Source: Lepisosteus oculatus
Lineage: Eukaryota > Chordata > Actinopteri > Semionotiformes > Lepisosteidae
Length of the DNA: 64,000 bases
Direction: 5' to 3'
Assembly (NCBI RefSeq): GCF_040954835.1
Contig: NC_090709.1
Coordinates: forward strand, 41,734,490 to 41,798,489
Shown piece after piece: positions 35,195 through 45,612 of this stretch; position 1 is the first letter of the stretch, and each line of letters begins with the position of its first letter. The notes beneath the pieces are model-generated. The model ran no database searches. It saw nothing but the letters and a program-made list of their open reading frames with translations, and was not told the DNA's origin. A program made the position numbers and the translations under genes.

Positions 35195-35530
35195 TCATGC
35201 AAGACCAGCGTCGCCTGCGAGGGACAGCCAGTGAAGGAGAGACTCACCTGGTCTGCACTCACCTGCCTGGCGCCTCGTGTCCTTCAGTGCTGATGGGGTA
35301 CCCTGTCCCCCTCCTGTGCTGACCAGGTCAAGCACACCCCCTGTCCTCTGAACAGCAGGTCTGGGGGGCGCCCTCTCCTGCGTGGTACAGCCCTGGCTGC
35401 CTGGTCCCGTTTCCCCCCCAACATGGGGGGACAGCTCCCACATTCCCTGCCTGCTGGGGGCGAGATCCTCCTCAGCAATAAACACGCCTGTGCCCCACCG
35501 AGCCCCGACTGCCCCGGTCACCTCGGATAA
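35195..35530 (+). repeat. Minisatellite-flanking repeat block, copy b
   Basis: Diverged direct copy of 30,400-30,714 and inverted partner of 57,470-57,700 (shared words CACCGACACTGCGGTTTATC, TGATGGGGTACCCTGTC). Outer edge of the clear inverted pairing between region C copies 1 and 2. Confidence 0.7.
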
Positions 35531-35679
35531 ACCGCAGTGTCGGTGAACAGCAGCTCCACCTCATCATCGGCGAACACAGGGACTGAGGTCTTCTCCAGGC
35601 TCCACGCTGCAGGTCCGAGCTGAGAGAGTCACTGTAGGCAATATATCACTGGACAGGCCAGACAGCCCTCGCACAACAC

Positions 35680-38545
35680 ACACACGTAGCCGCAGGTGCA
35701 GACAGACACACACACACACCTGTAGCAGCAGGTGCAGACATACAAACGCACAACCGAGACACACACACACCTGTAGCAGCAGGTGCAGACATACAAACGC
35801 ACAACCGAGACACACACACACACACCTGTAGCAGCAGGTGCAGACATACAAACGCACAACCGAGACACACACACACACACACCTGTAGCAGCAGGTGCAG
35901 ACATACAAACGCACAACCGAGACACACACACACACCTGTAGCAGCAGGTGCAGACATACAAACGCACAACCGAGACACACACACACACACCTGTAGCAGC
36001 AGGTGCAGACATACAAACGCACAACCGAGACACACACACACACCTGTAGCAGCAGGTGCAGACATACAAACGCACAACCGAGACACACACACACACACCT
36101 GTAGCAGCAGGTGCAGACATACAAACGCACAACCGAGACACACACACACACACCTGTAGCAGCAGGTGCAGACATACAAACGTACAACCGAGACACACAC
36201 ACCTGTAGCAGCAGGTGCAGACATACAAACGTACAACCGAGACACACACACACCTGTAGCAGCAGGTGCAGACATACAAACGTACAACCGAGACACACAC
36301 ACACCTGTAGCAGCAGGTGCAGACATACAAACGCACAACCGAGACACACACGTATAGCAGGAGGTGCAGACATACAAACGCACAACCGAGACACACACGT
36401 ATAGCAGGAGGTGCAGACATACAAACGCACAACCGAGACACACACGTATAGCAGGAGGTGCAGACATACAAACGCACAACCGAGACACACACGTATAGCA
36501 GGAGGTGCAGACATACAAACGCACAACCGAGACACACACGTATAGCAGGAGGTGCAGACATACAAACGCACAACCGAGACACACACGTATAGCAGGAGGT
36601 GCAGACATACAAACGCACAACCGAGACACACACGTATAGCAGGAGGTGCAGACATACAAACGCACAACCGAGACACACACGTATAGCAGGAGGTGCAGAC
36701 ATACAAACGCACAACCGAGACACAAACGTATAGCAGGAGTTGCAGACATACAAACGCACAACCGAGACACACACACCTGTAGCAGGAGGTGCAGACATAC
36801 AAACGCACAACCGAGACACACACACCTGTAGCAGCAGGTGCAGACATACAAACGCACAACCGAGACACACACACCTGTAGCAGGAGGTGCAGACATACAA
36901 ACGCACAACCGAGACACACACACCTGTAGCAGGAGGTGCAGACATACAAACGCACAACCGAGACACACACACCTGTAGCAGCAAGTGCAGACATACAGAC
37001 GCACAACCGAGACACACACACCTGTAGCAGCAAGTGCAGACATACAGACGCACAACCGAGACACACACACACACCTGTAGCAGCAGGTGCAGACATACAA
37101 ACGCACAACCGAGACACACACACACACACACACCTGTAGCAGCAGGTGCAGACATACAAACGCACAACCGAGACACACACACACACCTGTAGCAGCAGGT
37201 GCAGACATACAAACGTACAACCGAGACACACACACACCTGTAGCAGCAGGTGCAGACATACAAACGCACAACCGAGACACACACACACACCTGTAGCAGC
37301 AGGTGCAGACATACAAACGTACAACCGAGACACACACACACCTGTAGCAGGAGGTGCAGACATACAAACGCACAACCGAGACACACACGTATAGCAGGAG
37401 GTGCAGACATACAAACGCACAACCGAGACACACACGTATAGCAGGAGGTGCAGACATACAAACGCACAACCGAGACACACACGTATAGCAGGAGGTGCAG
37501 ACATACAAACGCACAACCGAGACACACACGTATAGCAGGAGGTGCAGACATACAAACGCACAACCGAGACACACACGTATAGCAGGAGGTGCAGACATAC
37601 AAACGCACAACCGAGACACACACGTATAGCAGGAGGTGCAGACATACAAACGCACAACCGAGACACACACGTATAGCAGGAGGTGCAGACATACAAACGC
37701 ACAACCGAGACACACACGTATAGCAGGAGGTGCAGACATACAAACGCACAACCGAGACACACACGTATAGCAGGAGGTGCAGACATACAAACGCACAACC
37801 GAGACACACACGTATAGCAGGAGGTGCAGACATACAAACGCACAACCGAGACACACACGTATAGCAGGAGGTGCAGACATACAAACGCACAACCGAGACA
37901 CACACGTATAGCAGGAGGTGCAGACATACAAACGCACAACCGAGACACACACGTATAGCAGGAGGTGCAGACATACAAACGCACAACCGAGACACACACG
38001 TATAGCAGGAGGTGCAGACATACAAACGCACAACCGAGACACAAACGTATAGCAGGAGGTGCAGACATACAAACGCACAACCGAGACACAAACGTATAGC
38101 AGGAGTTGCAGACATACAAACGCACAACCGAGACACATACACCTGTAGCAGGAGGTGCAGACATACAAACGCACAACCGAGACACACACACCTGTAGCAG
38201 CAGGTGCAGACATACAAACGCACAACCGAGACACACACACCTGTAGCAGGAGGTGCAGACATACAAACGCACAACCGAGACACACACACCTGTAGCAGGA
38301 GGTGCAGACATACAAACGCACAACCGAGACACACACACCTGTAGCAGCAAGTGCAGACATACAGACGCACAACCGAGACACACACCTGTAGCAGCAAGTG
38401 CAGACATACAGACGCACAACCGAGACACACACACCTGTAGCAGCAAGTGCAGACATACAGACGCACAACCGAGACACACACCTGTAGCAGCAGGTGCAGA
38501 CATACAAACGCACAACTGAGACACACATACATACACCTGTAGCCG
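35680..38545 (-). repeat. CA-rich 47-bp minisatellite, copy 1 (about 59 units)
   Basis: The core unit (plus strand) is 47 bp: GTATAGCAGGAGGTGCAGAC, ATACAAACGCACAACCGAGA, CACACAC. Variants have CTGTAGCAG and longer (CA)n runs. Three zones are visible: CTGTAGCAG units with long CA at both ends, and homogeneous GTATAGCAG units in the middle, arranged twice (36.35-36.77 and 37.38-38.11 kb). No unit has a stop on the minus strand, so all three minus frames stay open for about 3 kb. The unit length is not a multiple of three, so the frames are interchangeable. Confidence 0.95.
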
Positions 38546-38671
38546 CAGGTGCAGACACACAAACACAACTGAGAAACCGAAAACGCTATTTGTTACAGAA
38601 GTCAAGATCCCGAATAAGAAGCGGTGACGACAACCAGCGGACCCGTCCGGCTCCTCTCGCCAGAGCGCAGC

Positions 38672-38760
38672 CATGAAGCCGTCTCCCCCGCTTCTGTGCG
38701 GGGCCGGAAGTGACGAAGTGAAGAGGCGCCCCCGACGTTGCTCGGCGACGCACTTCCGGC
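38672..38760. promoter_or_regulatory. CpG-rich bidirectional promoter-like block, copy 1
   Basis: CCGGAAGTGAC (ETS/CRE-like) at 38,704-38,714, GTTGCTCGGCGAC (RFX X-box-like) at 38,737-38,749, and CACTTCCGG (ETS, opposite strand) at 38,751-38,759. On the minus strand an ATG at 38,674 follows 30 bp after the first ETS site and opens into the minisatellite frame. Downstream on plus lies the gene promoter at 39.4 kb. Motifs match known vertebrate promoter elements; activity is inferred. Confidence 0.5.
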
Positions 38761-39376
38761 GCAGGTCGCCGAGAGGGAGAGACCAGCTGAGGCGGCGGTT
38801 TCCCTCAACGCGAGTTAACTGTCCTGCAAACTGACCGGCTCCCCTCTTTTGTTTTTTTCCGCGACGCTGTTGGGGGGAGAAAATAAAGAGACATCCCCCT
38901 TATTCCGTCCTCCTATGAGGTCGAATGGCCGTGACTAAAGTAGAAAATATGTGGGAAAAAAAACAAGCTCCTTTCTTTTTTGGCGCACTAGGATTAATTT
39001 TCGGGGGGAGGGCCGTCTCTCTCTCTCTCTCCAAACCGGGTGGAAACTCTCCCCCCTTCAACCAAGAGAAACGCGTCGTTAACAATAAAACACAGTTACA
39101 AACAGCGTCAACTTCCACTTCTGTCTTCGCGTTGTTGTTTTTTTTTTAAAAAACAAAACCATCCCCACCCTCTCAGTTGCTAAAGCCACAGAAAGGAGAT
39201 TCACCCTCCTCCCTTTATATGAACCTGTTAGCTGTTCCCTGTCCAGTCTGGGGCGGCTCAGTGGGAGAAAGAGAGGATGAAGAATGGCGTCGTCTCCCGG
39301 CCCCGGGAACGAGGCATGATGGGAACCCGCTGCTACAGGTGTTTCAGGCGAGAGGGGGGAGGGGCATACCACATGT

Positions 39377-39500
39377 GGGCGGGGTTTCGCGGCCCCGCGA
39401 ACCTTATATGGAGTTCCTGTGGGCGGTTCTCAGCCCTATAAGAGAGGCCTGGAGGGTGATCCCAGTTCTTCCAGTGGAGTTGAGGTTTACCTTTGATCAG
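39377..39500 (+). promoter_or_regulatory. Gene copy 1 promoter and 5' UTR exon
   Basis: GC box GGGCGGGG at about 39,377-39,385, a perfect CArG box CCTTATATGG at 39,402-39,411 (SRF site consensus) and TATAAGAG at 39,437-39,444. Transcription would start near 39,465-39,470. A donor (TCAG then GTGAAG) ends a short 5' UTR exon at 39,500, and an acceptor (TCGTGACAG) at 39,906 begins the exon carrying the start codon. CArG, TATA and both splice sites recur in copies 2 and 3. Confidence 0.6.
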
Positions 39501-39957
39501 GTGAAGACTTGTTGGTGTTCTCCGATGGCGGTCTGTTGCGTTTCCCGAGTGTGTCGCTTCTGGTTCCGAACTGGGGGTGGTCTCTCAGTGCTCTGACTGG
39601 CTTTAAACGCTCAGTTTGAGCTTTCAGGTTTATCTTCTGCTGTAGCTTTTTTTTCTAGTTGAATAGAATTGCAGCCTGTGTTTTTACAGTATGGGATGGT
39701 TGTATTGAAGGCTGCTCAGTGTGGAAATGTGGGAGACTACAGAGGTATTTTTTTTTCCTTCTTGGTTGGGCGGGGGAGTGAGTCCTTCAGGTTCTTGGTG
39801 AAGACTTAGAATGTGCCTTTCCTGCAACTGTCTCATTGCTAGGTCAGTCGTTGGAAGTGTCTTCACACCTGTTTGTCTAAATAACTTTTTCCCCCTGTCG
39901 TGACAGGATAAATTGGCTCTTTCTCTCTCCGACGGTCGCCTCCGACGTACCATAACC

Positions 39958-42900
39958 ATGTCTCAGTGTCAAGGTAAGGAGGAGTGGAGTGTTCTGCTGA
40001 AAAGGTCTGAACAAGGTCTTGTTTATCTGACTTCAAAAATATTCTTTTTGGGACATGCTGTAATAGTGTAAGGCAGTATTGTGTGTGTGTGTGTGGGGGA
40101 GAAGTGGTTCCCCAGTCCAGTTGGCCTTATCCCCAGTCTTGTTATCCAACTACGTTTGGGGAGGGATACAGGCCTTGCCCTCCCTGATAAAATAACCTCC
40201 CTGTGAATGGATCTGGAGCTTGTGTGCTGGTTTCCAAACCAGTAACCAGCCCCCAGCCCTCTAGGCTCTCGGTACTTGATTTGCTATAATGAGTCGCATG
40301 GTGTTTGTAGATCAGGAGCTCCTATAGTGGTTTCTTTTTTTATTGCACCTCATTGACAACATTAAGCTGATAATGGACCAGTGTAAAGAATTAAGTGGGT
40401 TTCTGGGCACTCCGCATGTACCATCCTAAATGCTTGTTTTTGACTAGTTCTGGAGAGGGTGGGCTTTGGCGGGGGGGGGGATCCACCTGGATGATGTGAC
40501 ACCAGTCAGTGTGCCAGAACACTCAACCCACAGCAGCTCACAGTGCAGAGCAGAGAGATGGAGCCAGTTCAGAGAGGGGGGTTATTAGGAGGCCATGATT
40601 GGTAAGGGCCAATAGAAAATTTGGCCAGGACGCCGGGGTTACACCCCTATTCTTCTCCAGAAACGCCCTGGGATTATTAATGACCACAGAGAGTCAGGAC
40701 CTCGGTTTGACGTCTCATCCGAAGGACGGCGCCTGTTCACAGTCCAGTGTCCCCCGTCACTATACTGGGGCATCAGGACCCACACAGACCGCAGGGTGAG
40801 AGCGCCCCCTGCTGGCCCCACTCACACCTCTCCCAGCAGCAACCTTAGTTTTTCCCAGGAGGTCTCCCCTCCAGGTACTGGCCAGGCTCACACCTGCTGA
40901 GCTTCAGTGGAGGGGCTGCCAGTTGTGAGTTGCAGGGTGATGTGGCTGCTGGATATTTCCACTCCCAATAAATGGGAATTCCTAATGATCTCTATAGTGT
41001 TTCTGGGCTCTCCACTCGGAGGTATTCCTAGGTCATGGGGATCCCCTCCAACCCCCCCAGTGTGCAGCCCCACCTGGATGATGCTTTCCTAAGAATACAA
41101 CTGCTCAGCACCCTGGTCTATGGCAATCGAGAGGGCTGATGTCCTCACTTGGATATCCACATTCTCAGTTTGCTCAAAGTGGATGTGCGGTCGTCTTCAC
41201 CAAGCTTGAGTGCTCGATGTTGTGGAAGCTAAGACTTTAAAGCCAACTTCAAATTTTTTTTTGTCCCACTCAGACCTAGTGCCTGCTGACCAGCAGCTGA
41301 TGAACGACATGGGGATGTTCCGAGATCTGCTCCCGGCCGCAGAGAAGACGGCTCTGCTCTTCCACCTGTCCTACCTGTGTCTGGCCACCCACCCCGAGCT
41401 GGAGAGGAAGCTGAGGCTCAAGGCCACCGAGAGCCAGCAGCTGTTCGCCTCCTCCGAGGTCCTGCTGCTCCAGGTGGGTCTGTGTGCCTGCTGCTCCAGG
41501 TGGGTCTGTGTGCCTGCTGCTCCAGGTGGGTCTGTGTGCCTGCTGCTCCAGGTGAGTTTGTCTCTTGGGTCAGAGCTTAAGAACACAAGTTGAGTGATTT
41601 TAGGACCTGTCAGGCCCGTTTGGTATCTGCTTCAGTAACTGGGCTGGCCAGCTTGTTCCACACCCCCACCACCCTTTGTGTGAAGTGTATGTGTATCACA
41701 ATCAACCCAAGATACACTCCACCCCCAAGATTTAATACGTGTAACCCTTCAGCTTGGTGGTGTGGGCATCTAATTAGTGAGACTTTCTCTTTTCATCTGG
41801 ATCTAATGGAAGACTTGTTTTGGCTCATGACTATTGATGTCTTAGTTCTATGAAACCTATTCTACCTGTTGCCCTAGATCTTCATGGGGGGGGGATGGAA
41901 GAACTATACCTTTGGCATAAATGTCAGTGTGATGTTTGAGGAGATGGGTGCTAAAATTGCCATAGAGAGTTGCATTCCTAGTTGAATGAAGGGCCCTTGA
42001 ACTGGTCAGTTAATACTGAGGACACCCCAGTGGCTTTGTCCTGTGGAAGCCATTTTGGCTCAGGTATAGCTCCATAGAAGAGCCAAAATGGCTGCTGACG
42101 GCAGCATGAAGGTCCTACCAGCTGTTTTGTGGTTCTGCAGGGCCACAGGATTTAAGTAGGCCGAATAAGGGGCATCCTTAACTCGAGCGTGAAGGGGTGG
42201 GTGGGGGGGGGCGATGGGAGCAATGGTGCTGATGCTTGATCTCTCGCTCGCAGTGCGCCAGTACAGCGACCAACATCCTCGGCACCATGCTGCCGATGAT
42301 CCGGACGGCGGTGAAGAAGAGGAACGTGGAGCTGGCCAAGAAGTTCCTGGACAAGTCGAAGGGCTGGATCGAGGACATCTGCCACCAGGTGGACCGCTCG
42401 GTGGAGAAGTAAGCTCTGGCTTCGTTTTGTGGGAACCAGCCATTGGAAAGAGCCAAAGACTCTGGCTGCTTGTAAGCACATGAAAGGAGATATCCTGTTC
42501 TAACTGAGCGGCTTGTTCCCCCTCCCACCCCTCTTGGTGTACAGCACACAACCCTGCCTGGCTCGCTTGCTGGGATTCTCCTGTCCCATAACCTGCGACC
42601 TCTCCTCTTCACAAGAGGCTTACCACTCCCATCTCTTCCAGGTACGAAGCTCTGGGCAGGGGCGTGGGCGACACCTGCAGCGACGTGGTCAAGACCAAGG
42701 CGGACAAGGAGCAGCAGGAGAAGGAGAAGAGCGCGGAGGCCCAGGCCCTGGAGGGACAGTGCAGCAAGCTGGAGACCTCGGTCAAACAGCTGCAGGGGGA
42801 GAGGAACCAGCTGGAGACGGACATCCAGGACAAGAACAAGGAGCTGCAGGACCTCATCATCAGCATCGGGGAGCGGGACCGCAAGTTCGCCATCGTGGCG

Positions 42901-44335
42901 GCCGTGGTGCCCATCCTGGGCAACATGATCAACGCCATCCAGAAGGCCGCCAATGACCCCAAGGACAAGGCGGCCGTGGAGACCCTCAAGGTCCAGCTGG
43001 AGGAGCTGCACAAGAGCAAGGACGCCAAGGTGTCGGAGCTGTGGCAGAAGGAGAAGGAGCTGATCCGGCTGCAGCTGGACTACGCCAAGGTCCAGATCGA
43101 CATCGGTAGGCAGGCGGGTTGCCAGATCATGGGGCCGCTGGGACGTGTTTTGTGTGGGGTATTGGCTTGTTCCACACCCCTACCACTCGGTGTGAAGAAG
43201 CCACTCCTGTCCTGACCGAAGTCCCGTTCTCGGCTTCAAGTCCATAGTGAAGTCAGGATTTAGGGAAATGCGTTTTTATTTTTTACGTGATTGTTTGCTT
43301 TTAACAGACCTGAGCTGTCACCAGAGTTGGAAACCACTTCTGTCTCTAATCCATTTCTACCATCCAAGAGTTAAATCTGCCAGCTGAGCTCGGGAGATGA
43401 TTCCTGCTTTCCTCTTCCTCTGCCTCCCAGGATCCATTGGCGATCCCAGCACGCTGGCGGAGGTCCAGAAGTGCCTGACCAGGATCCAGGAGATCCTGCT
43501 GCAGATGAAGAAGTTCTGGGAGATGACTGGCGTGGCACTGGACAACCTCAAGCAGAGGACCTTCGCCGGAGAGGACATGCTGGACTTCCTGGAGGAGTGC
43601 GAGGCTGACTTCCTGTCCAGCTTGGATAAGGCCGAGCCGGTCAGTTTGTTTTTCTGCTCGATTCTGGTAGATCCATCTCAGAGGGTGGGGTGGACAGAGC
43701 TGTCCTGCTTGGGGTCTCTCTGTCGGGTTGAACTTCTCTGATCTGGTACCTGCTGGCCCAGATCTCTGTCCTGGACACCCCCCAGACACTCTGACTTGTC
43801 CAGAAATTGTGCCACAGCACTAACAATCCTACAGGCAGCCCCTGAGCTGCTGATACGCTGGTTAGCATAGGTAGGGGGAGACCTTTCTCCACAAAAGGCA
43901 ACGCTGTTCTCGGGAAGGAAGAGCCTTCCCCTGGGAAGCCGGGACCCGAATGCCGTGATCTACGTCGTTGAGCGGATGAATTTCCTGGAAGTTTGGCCTC
44001 TGCCCTCAACTGTCATCCTAGATATTGTGGGTGGTGGTGGTGGGGGGGGGGCGCTTCCCAGTGGCTTCTGGGATATTACCCCGGTCGCTGAGTCTCATGT
44101 CGGTGCTTCTTCTCCCCCTTCCCCGCAGATCTGGAAGAGCTTCTGCAACGTCTGCATGCACGTCCGCGGGATGTTCATCCTGCAGTCCAAGGAGGCCTAC
44201 AGGTTCCTGGAGGTCAGCCCCTCGGCCCTGAGCAAGGAGCAGTGGCAGCAGGAGTACGACGGCGTGGTGGCGCAGCTCGACAAGCTGAACCCCCCCGCCC
44301 CCCAGGAGGCGCTGCAGGTCGAGGGGCCGGAGTAG
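39958..44335 (+). CDS. Gene copy 1: uncharacterised helical coiled-coil protein with central hydrophobic segment (416 aa)
   Basis: Six coding exons with consistent phases: 39,958-39,973; 41,274-41,473; 42,254-42,408; 42,642-43,105; 43,431-43,639; 44,129-44,335 (stop TAG at 44,333). All introns are GT-AG. Starts MSQCQ, with no signal peptide. Residues about 5-123 are helical and amphipathic. Residues about 140-204 form a charged coiled coil, 206-223 are hydrophobic (FAIVAAVVPILGNMINAI), and about 232-276 form a second coiled coil. The rest (280-416) is helical with a low-complexity PPAP tail. Helix, hydrophobic hairpin, helix is a layout known from several unrelated membrane-inserting families, including alpha-helical pore formers, but I recognise no diagnostic motif and assign no function. 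Coding exon 2 ends in a tandem array of four donors. The AATAAA at 44,421 is the likely polyadenylation signal. Confidence 0.85.
40490..40955 (-). mobile_element. 5S-derived SINE in intron 1 of gene copy 1, tail truncated
   Basis: On the minus strand from the 5S-like head (near 40,950) to the mid-body; the LINE-like tail is missing. Absent from the same intron of copies 2 and 3, which instead carry an L2-type LINE fragment. A further SINE tail scrap (CCAGTGTGCAGCCCCACC) lies at about 41,030-41,095 and is shared with copies 2 and 3. Confidence 0.8.
41474..41557 (+). repeat. Tandem 26-bp splice-donor repeat, copy 1 (four donors)
   Basis: The exon end CTGCTGCTCCAG followed by GT recurs at 26-bp spacing, with GT at 41,474, 41,500, 41,526 and 41,552. 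The first three are GTGGGT; the last is the perfect consensus GTGAGT. Donor 4 adds 78 nt, which is in frame and has no stop, inserting 26 cysteine-rich residues. Donors 2 and 3 shift the frame. Confidence 0.9.
41590..41770 (+). repeat. Dispersed repeat fragment in intron, copy 1
   Basis: Contains GGCCAGCTTGTTCCACACCC and CCACCCTTTGTGTGAAG. A related fragment (GGCTTGTTCCACACCCC, CACTCGGTGTGAAGAAG) lies in the intron after coding exon 4 at about 43,160-43,210, and both recur in the other gene copies. Likely an old dispersed element; class unknown. Confidence 0.5.
42048..42093 (+). repeat. Perfect 13-bp hairpin in intron, copy 1
   Basis: AGCCATTTTGGCT (42,048-42,060) and its exact reverse complement AGCCAAAATGGCT (42,081-42,093) with a 20-bp loop. 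Conserved in copy 2 at 53,085-53,130. Both stem halves include a YY1-like AAAATGGC word. Confidence 0.7.
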
Positions 44336-44420
44336 CGCGATGGGGCCGAGAGAAGTGGGGGCAACCTCCTGACTCAATCTTGGGGTTCGTGGGCTTCTGG
44401 CGCTGTGCAGTATGAACCGC

Positions 44421-44426
44421 AATAAA
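44421..44426 (+). terminator. Polyadenylation signal, gene copy 1
   Basis: AATAAA 86 bases after the stop codon, followed by a GT-rich stretch (CCCTTGTGTTTTGG). Its mirror is TTTATT at 50,746-50,751 for copy 2. Confidence 0.75.
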
Positions 44427-44577
44427 AAACATTTGAGCAGTACCCTTGTGTTTTGGCACTGTTTTTGCAGCAACAAATGAGTTTTTTTGGGGGGGGGACG
44501 ATGCAACTTCCCCTCCCCAGCAGTGGGTCCTCGACTTTCTGGATTGTATTGGAAGGGGGGAAATAAGATCTGACGAG

Positions 44578-44641
44578 ATGGCGGTGGCGGCCCTTCTCTG
44601 GAACTACATTCCCCAGAAGGCTTTGCAGAGTGACCCGCCAT
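44578..44641. promoter_or_regulatory. ZNF143-type site flanked by inverted YY1-type sites, downstream of copy 1
   Basis: ACTACATTCCCCAGAAGGC (44,603-44,621) is a ZNF143-type motif. ATGGCGG at 44,578-44,584 and CCGCCAT at 44,635-44,641 are YY1-type cores facing each other. An ATTGGTTCCC (reverse CCAAT) follows near 44,672. This looks like a TATA-less bidirectional promoter 250 bp after the gene end, though no downstream exon is recognised. Confidence 0.5.
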
Positions 44642-45039
44642 CTGCAGTCAGCTGACTCGTTTGGAAGGACACCATTGGTTCCCTCCCTCGCGCTTAATTG
44701 ACAGTGCGGTTCTTGGTCTTGCCTCTGCTCTTGGTTTCTGGATTCCCTTTCAGTCACAAGGGAGGGGTGGGGTGTCAAAGTTCAGTCATGCGGTTCATGA
44801 AATTGTTCATGCTGTTCTGATGGGGGGGGTCCCTTTGTTTTGCTAAATGTTTCAGCTTCCTCAAATGGGCATGGTAACCCAAAAAGTGCCCCTGGAATAA
44901 ACTCCTGGCTGAACTGGGCTTTGCAAGCAGATAGTAGCCTTTAAGAAGAAATCATATTTAGGAAGAGTAGACCTGGGATGGTTTTCCTTTCCTTTTAGAA
45001 ACAAATGTTAAAGGAAAATGAACTATTTTTCCCCTCTCA

Positions 45040-45535
45040 TACTGAGTTCTGACGGTGTTCAAGAGCCTTCTTGTGATGTTTCTTGAGGGGTGGAACAGTG
45101 GTTTTAGCGCTTGATTGCGTACCTCTGGTGTGTATTTATAAGCGCCGGACAAGAGGCTGTAGACGTTCACTTCACTGACGGGGAAATAAACTACAACCGG
45201 AAGGACCGCCCCAGGAAGAGGTTTCCTAGATCTCTGATTGGTCAAGAGGTGCTGAATGACAGCTGGTTCTACCTATCGGAGCAGCCCCCTTTCCTAAACC
45301 GGTCGATCTGAAAAACTATGAACATTTTCGGCCGCGATTTGATTTTGTTTCCTTATCGCCCCGGGATAAATTTCTCTGGACAACCGTTTTTATGCGTTTT
45401 TGGCGCATTTGAGCTTTTGCGATTGTGTTTTGCTGGAGAACTGATGCGCTTTCGGGACGTCTGAAAACTGCGACGCGAGATAAATATTCCTATGGAAAAG
45501 CAGTATTTTGGTTTTAAAAAAAAAAACAAGTAACA
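45040..45535. other. Unique DNA with promoter-like words, no gene recognised
   Basis: Lies in the spacer between the inverted copies. ACCGGAAGGAC (ETS-like) at about 45,197 and TGATTGGTCA (CCAAT) at about 45,236 could be promoter elements. No open frame with family features. Confidence 0.35.
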
Positions 45536-45612
45536 GGTTTATTCCCTGCTGAAAAGAGAAGAAAGAAAACGCAACGTTTCGGCCGTGGATCCTTCTACAG
45601 GTGTGAGTATTT
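45535..45612 (+). mobile_element. Dispersed element end with CAACGTTTCGG motif
   Basis: TTTATTCCCTGCTGAAAAG, GAAAACGCAACGTTTCGGCC and CTTCTACAGGTGTG are typical of a widely dispersed vertebrate retroelement terminus (Penelope-like assignment is a guess). Only the end is recognisable. The AT-rich open frame after it (45,619-46,224) is not protein-like. Confidence 0.4.

Larger units (their letters stand above)
35200..45035 (+). repeat. Region C duplicated unit, copy 1
   Basis: Carries minisatellite, CpG promoter-like block, gene promoter, gene and 3' ZNF143 block in this order. It pairs in inverted orientation with 50,105-57,705 and directly with 60,254 to window end. The inner border is near 45,035, just after AAAGGAAAATGAACTATTTT. 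Weaker pairing continues outward to 30.6 kb. Confidence 0.88.

Noticed and set aside
35680-38545. A CRISPR array
   Set aside because: Units are contiguous without unique spacers, in a eukaryotic context; it is a minisatellite.
35629-38568. Open frames of 979 and 970 codons in the other two minus frames of the CA-rich array
   Set aside because: All three minus frames are open at once because no unit contains a stop, and the unit length rotates the frame. Only the frame with a conserved start was kept as a low-interest finding.
39958-44335. Naming the gene as a pore-forming or apolipoprotein-type family member
   Set aside because: Helix, hydrophobic segment, helix is shared by unrelated families and I see no diagnostic motif; function left open.
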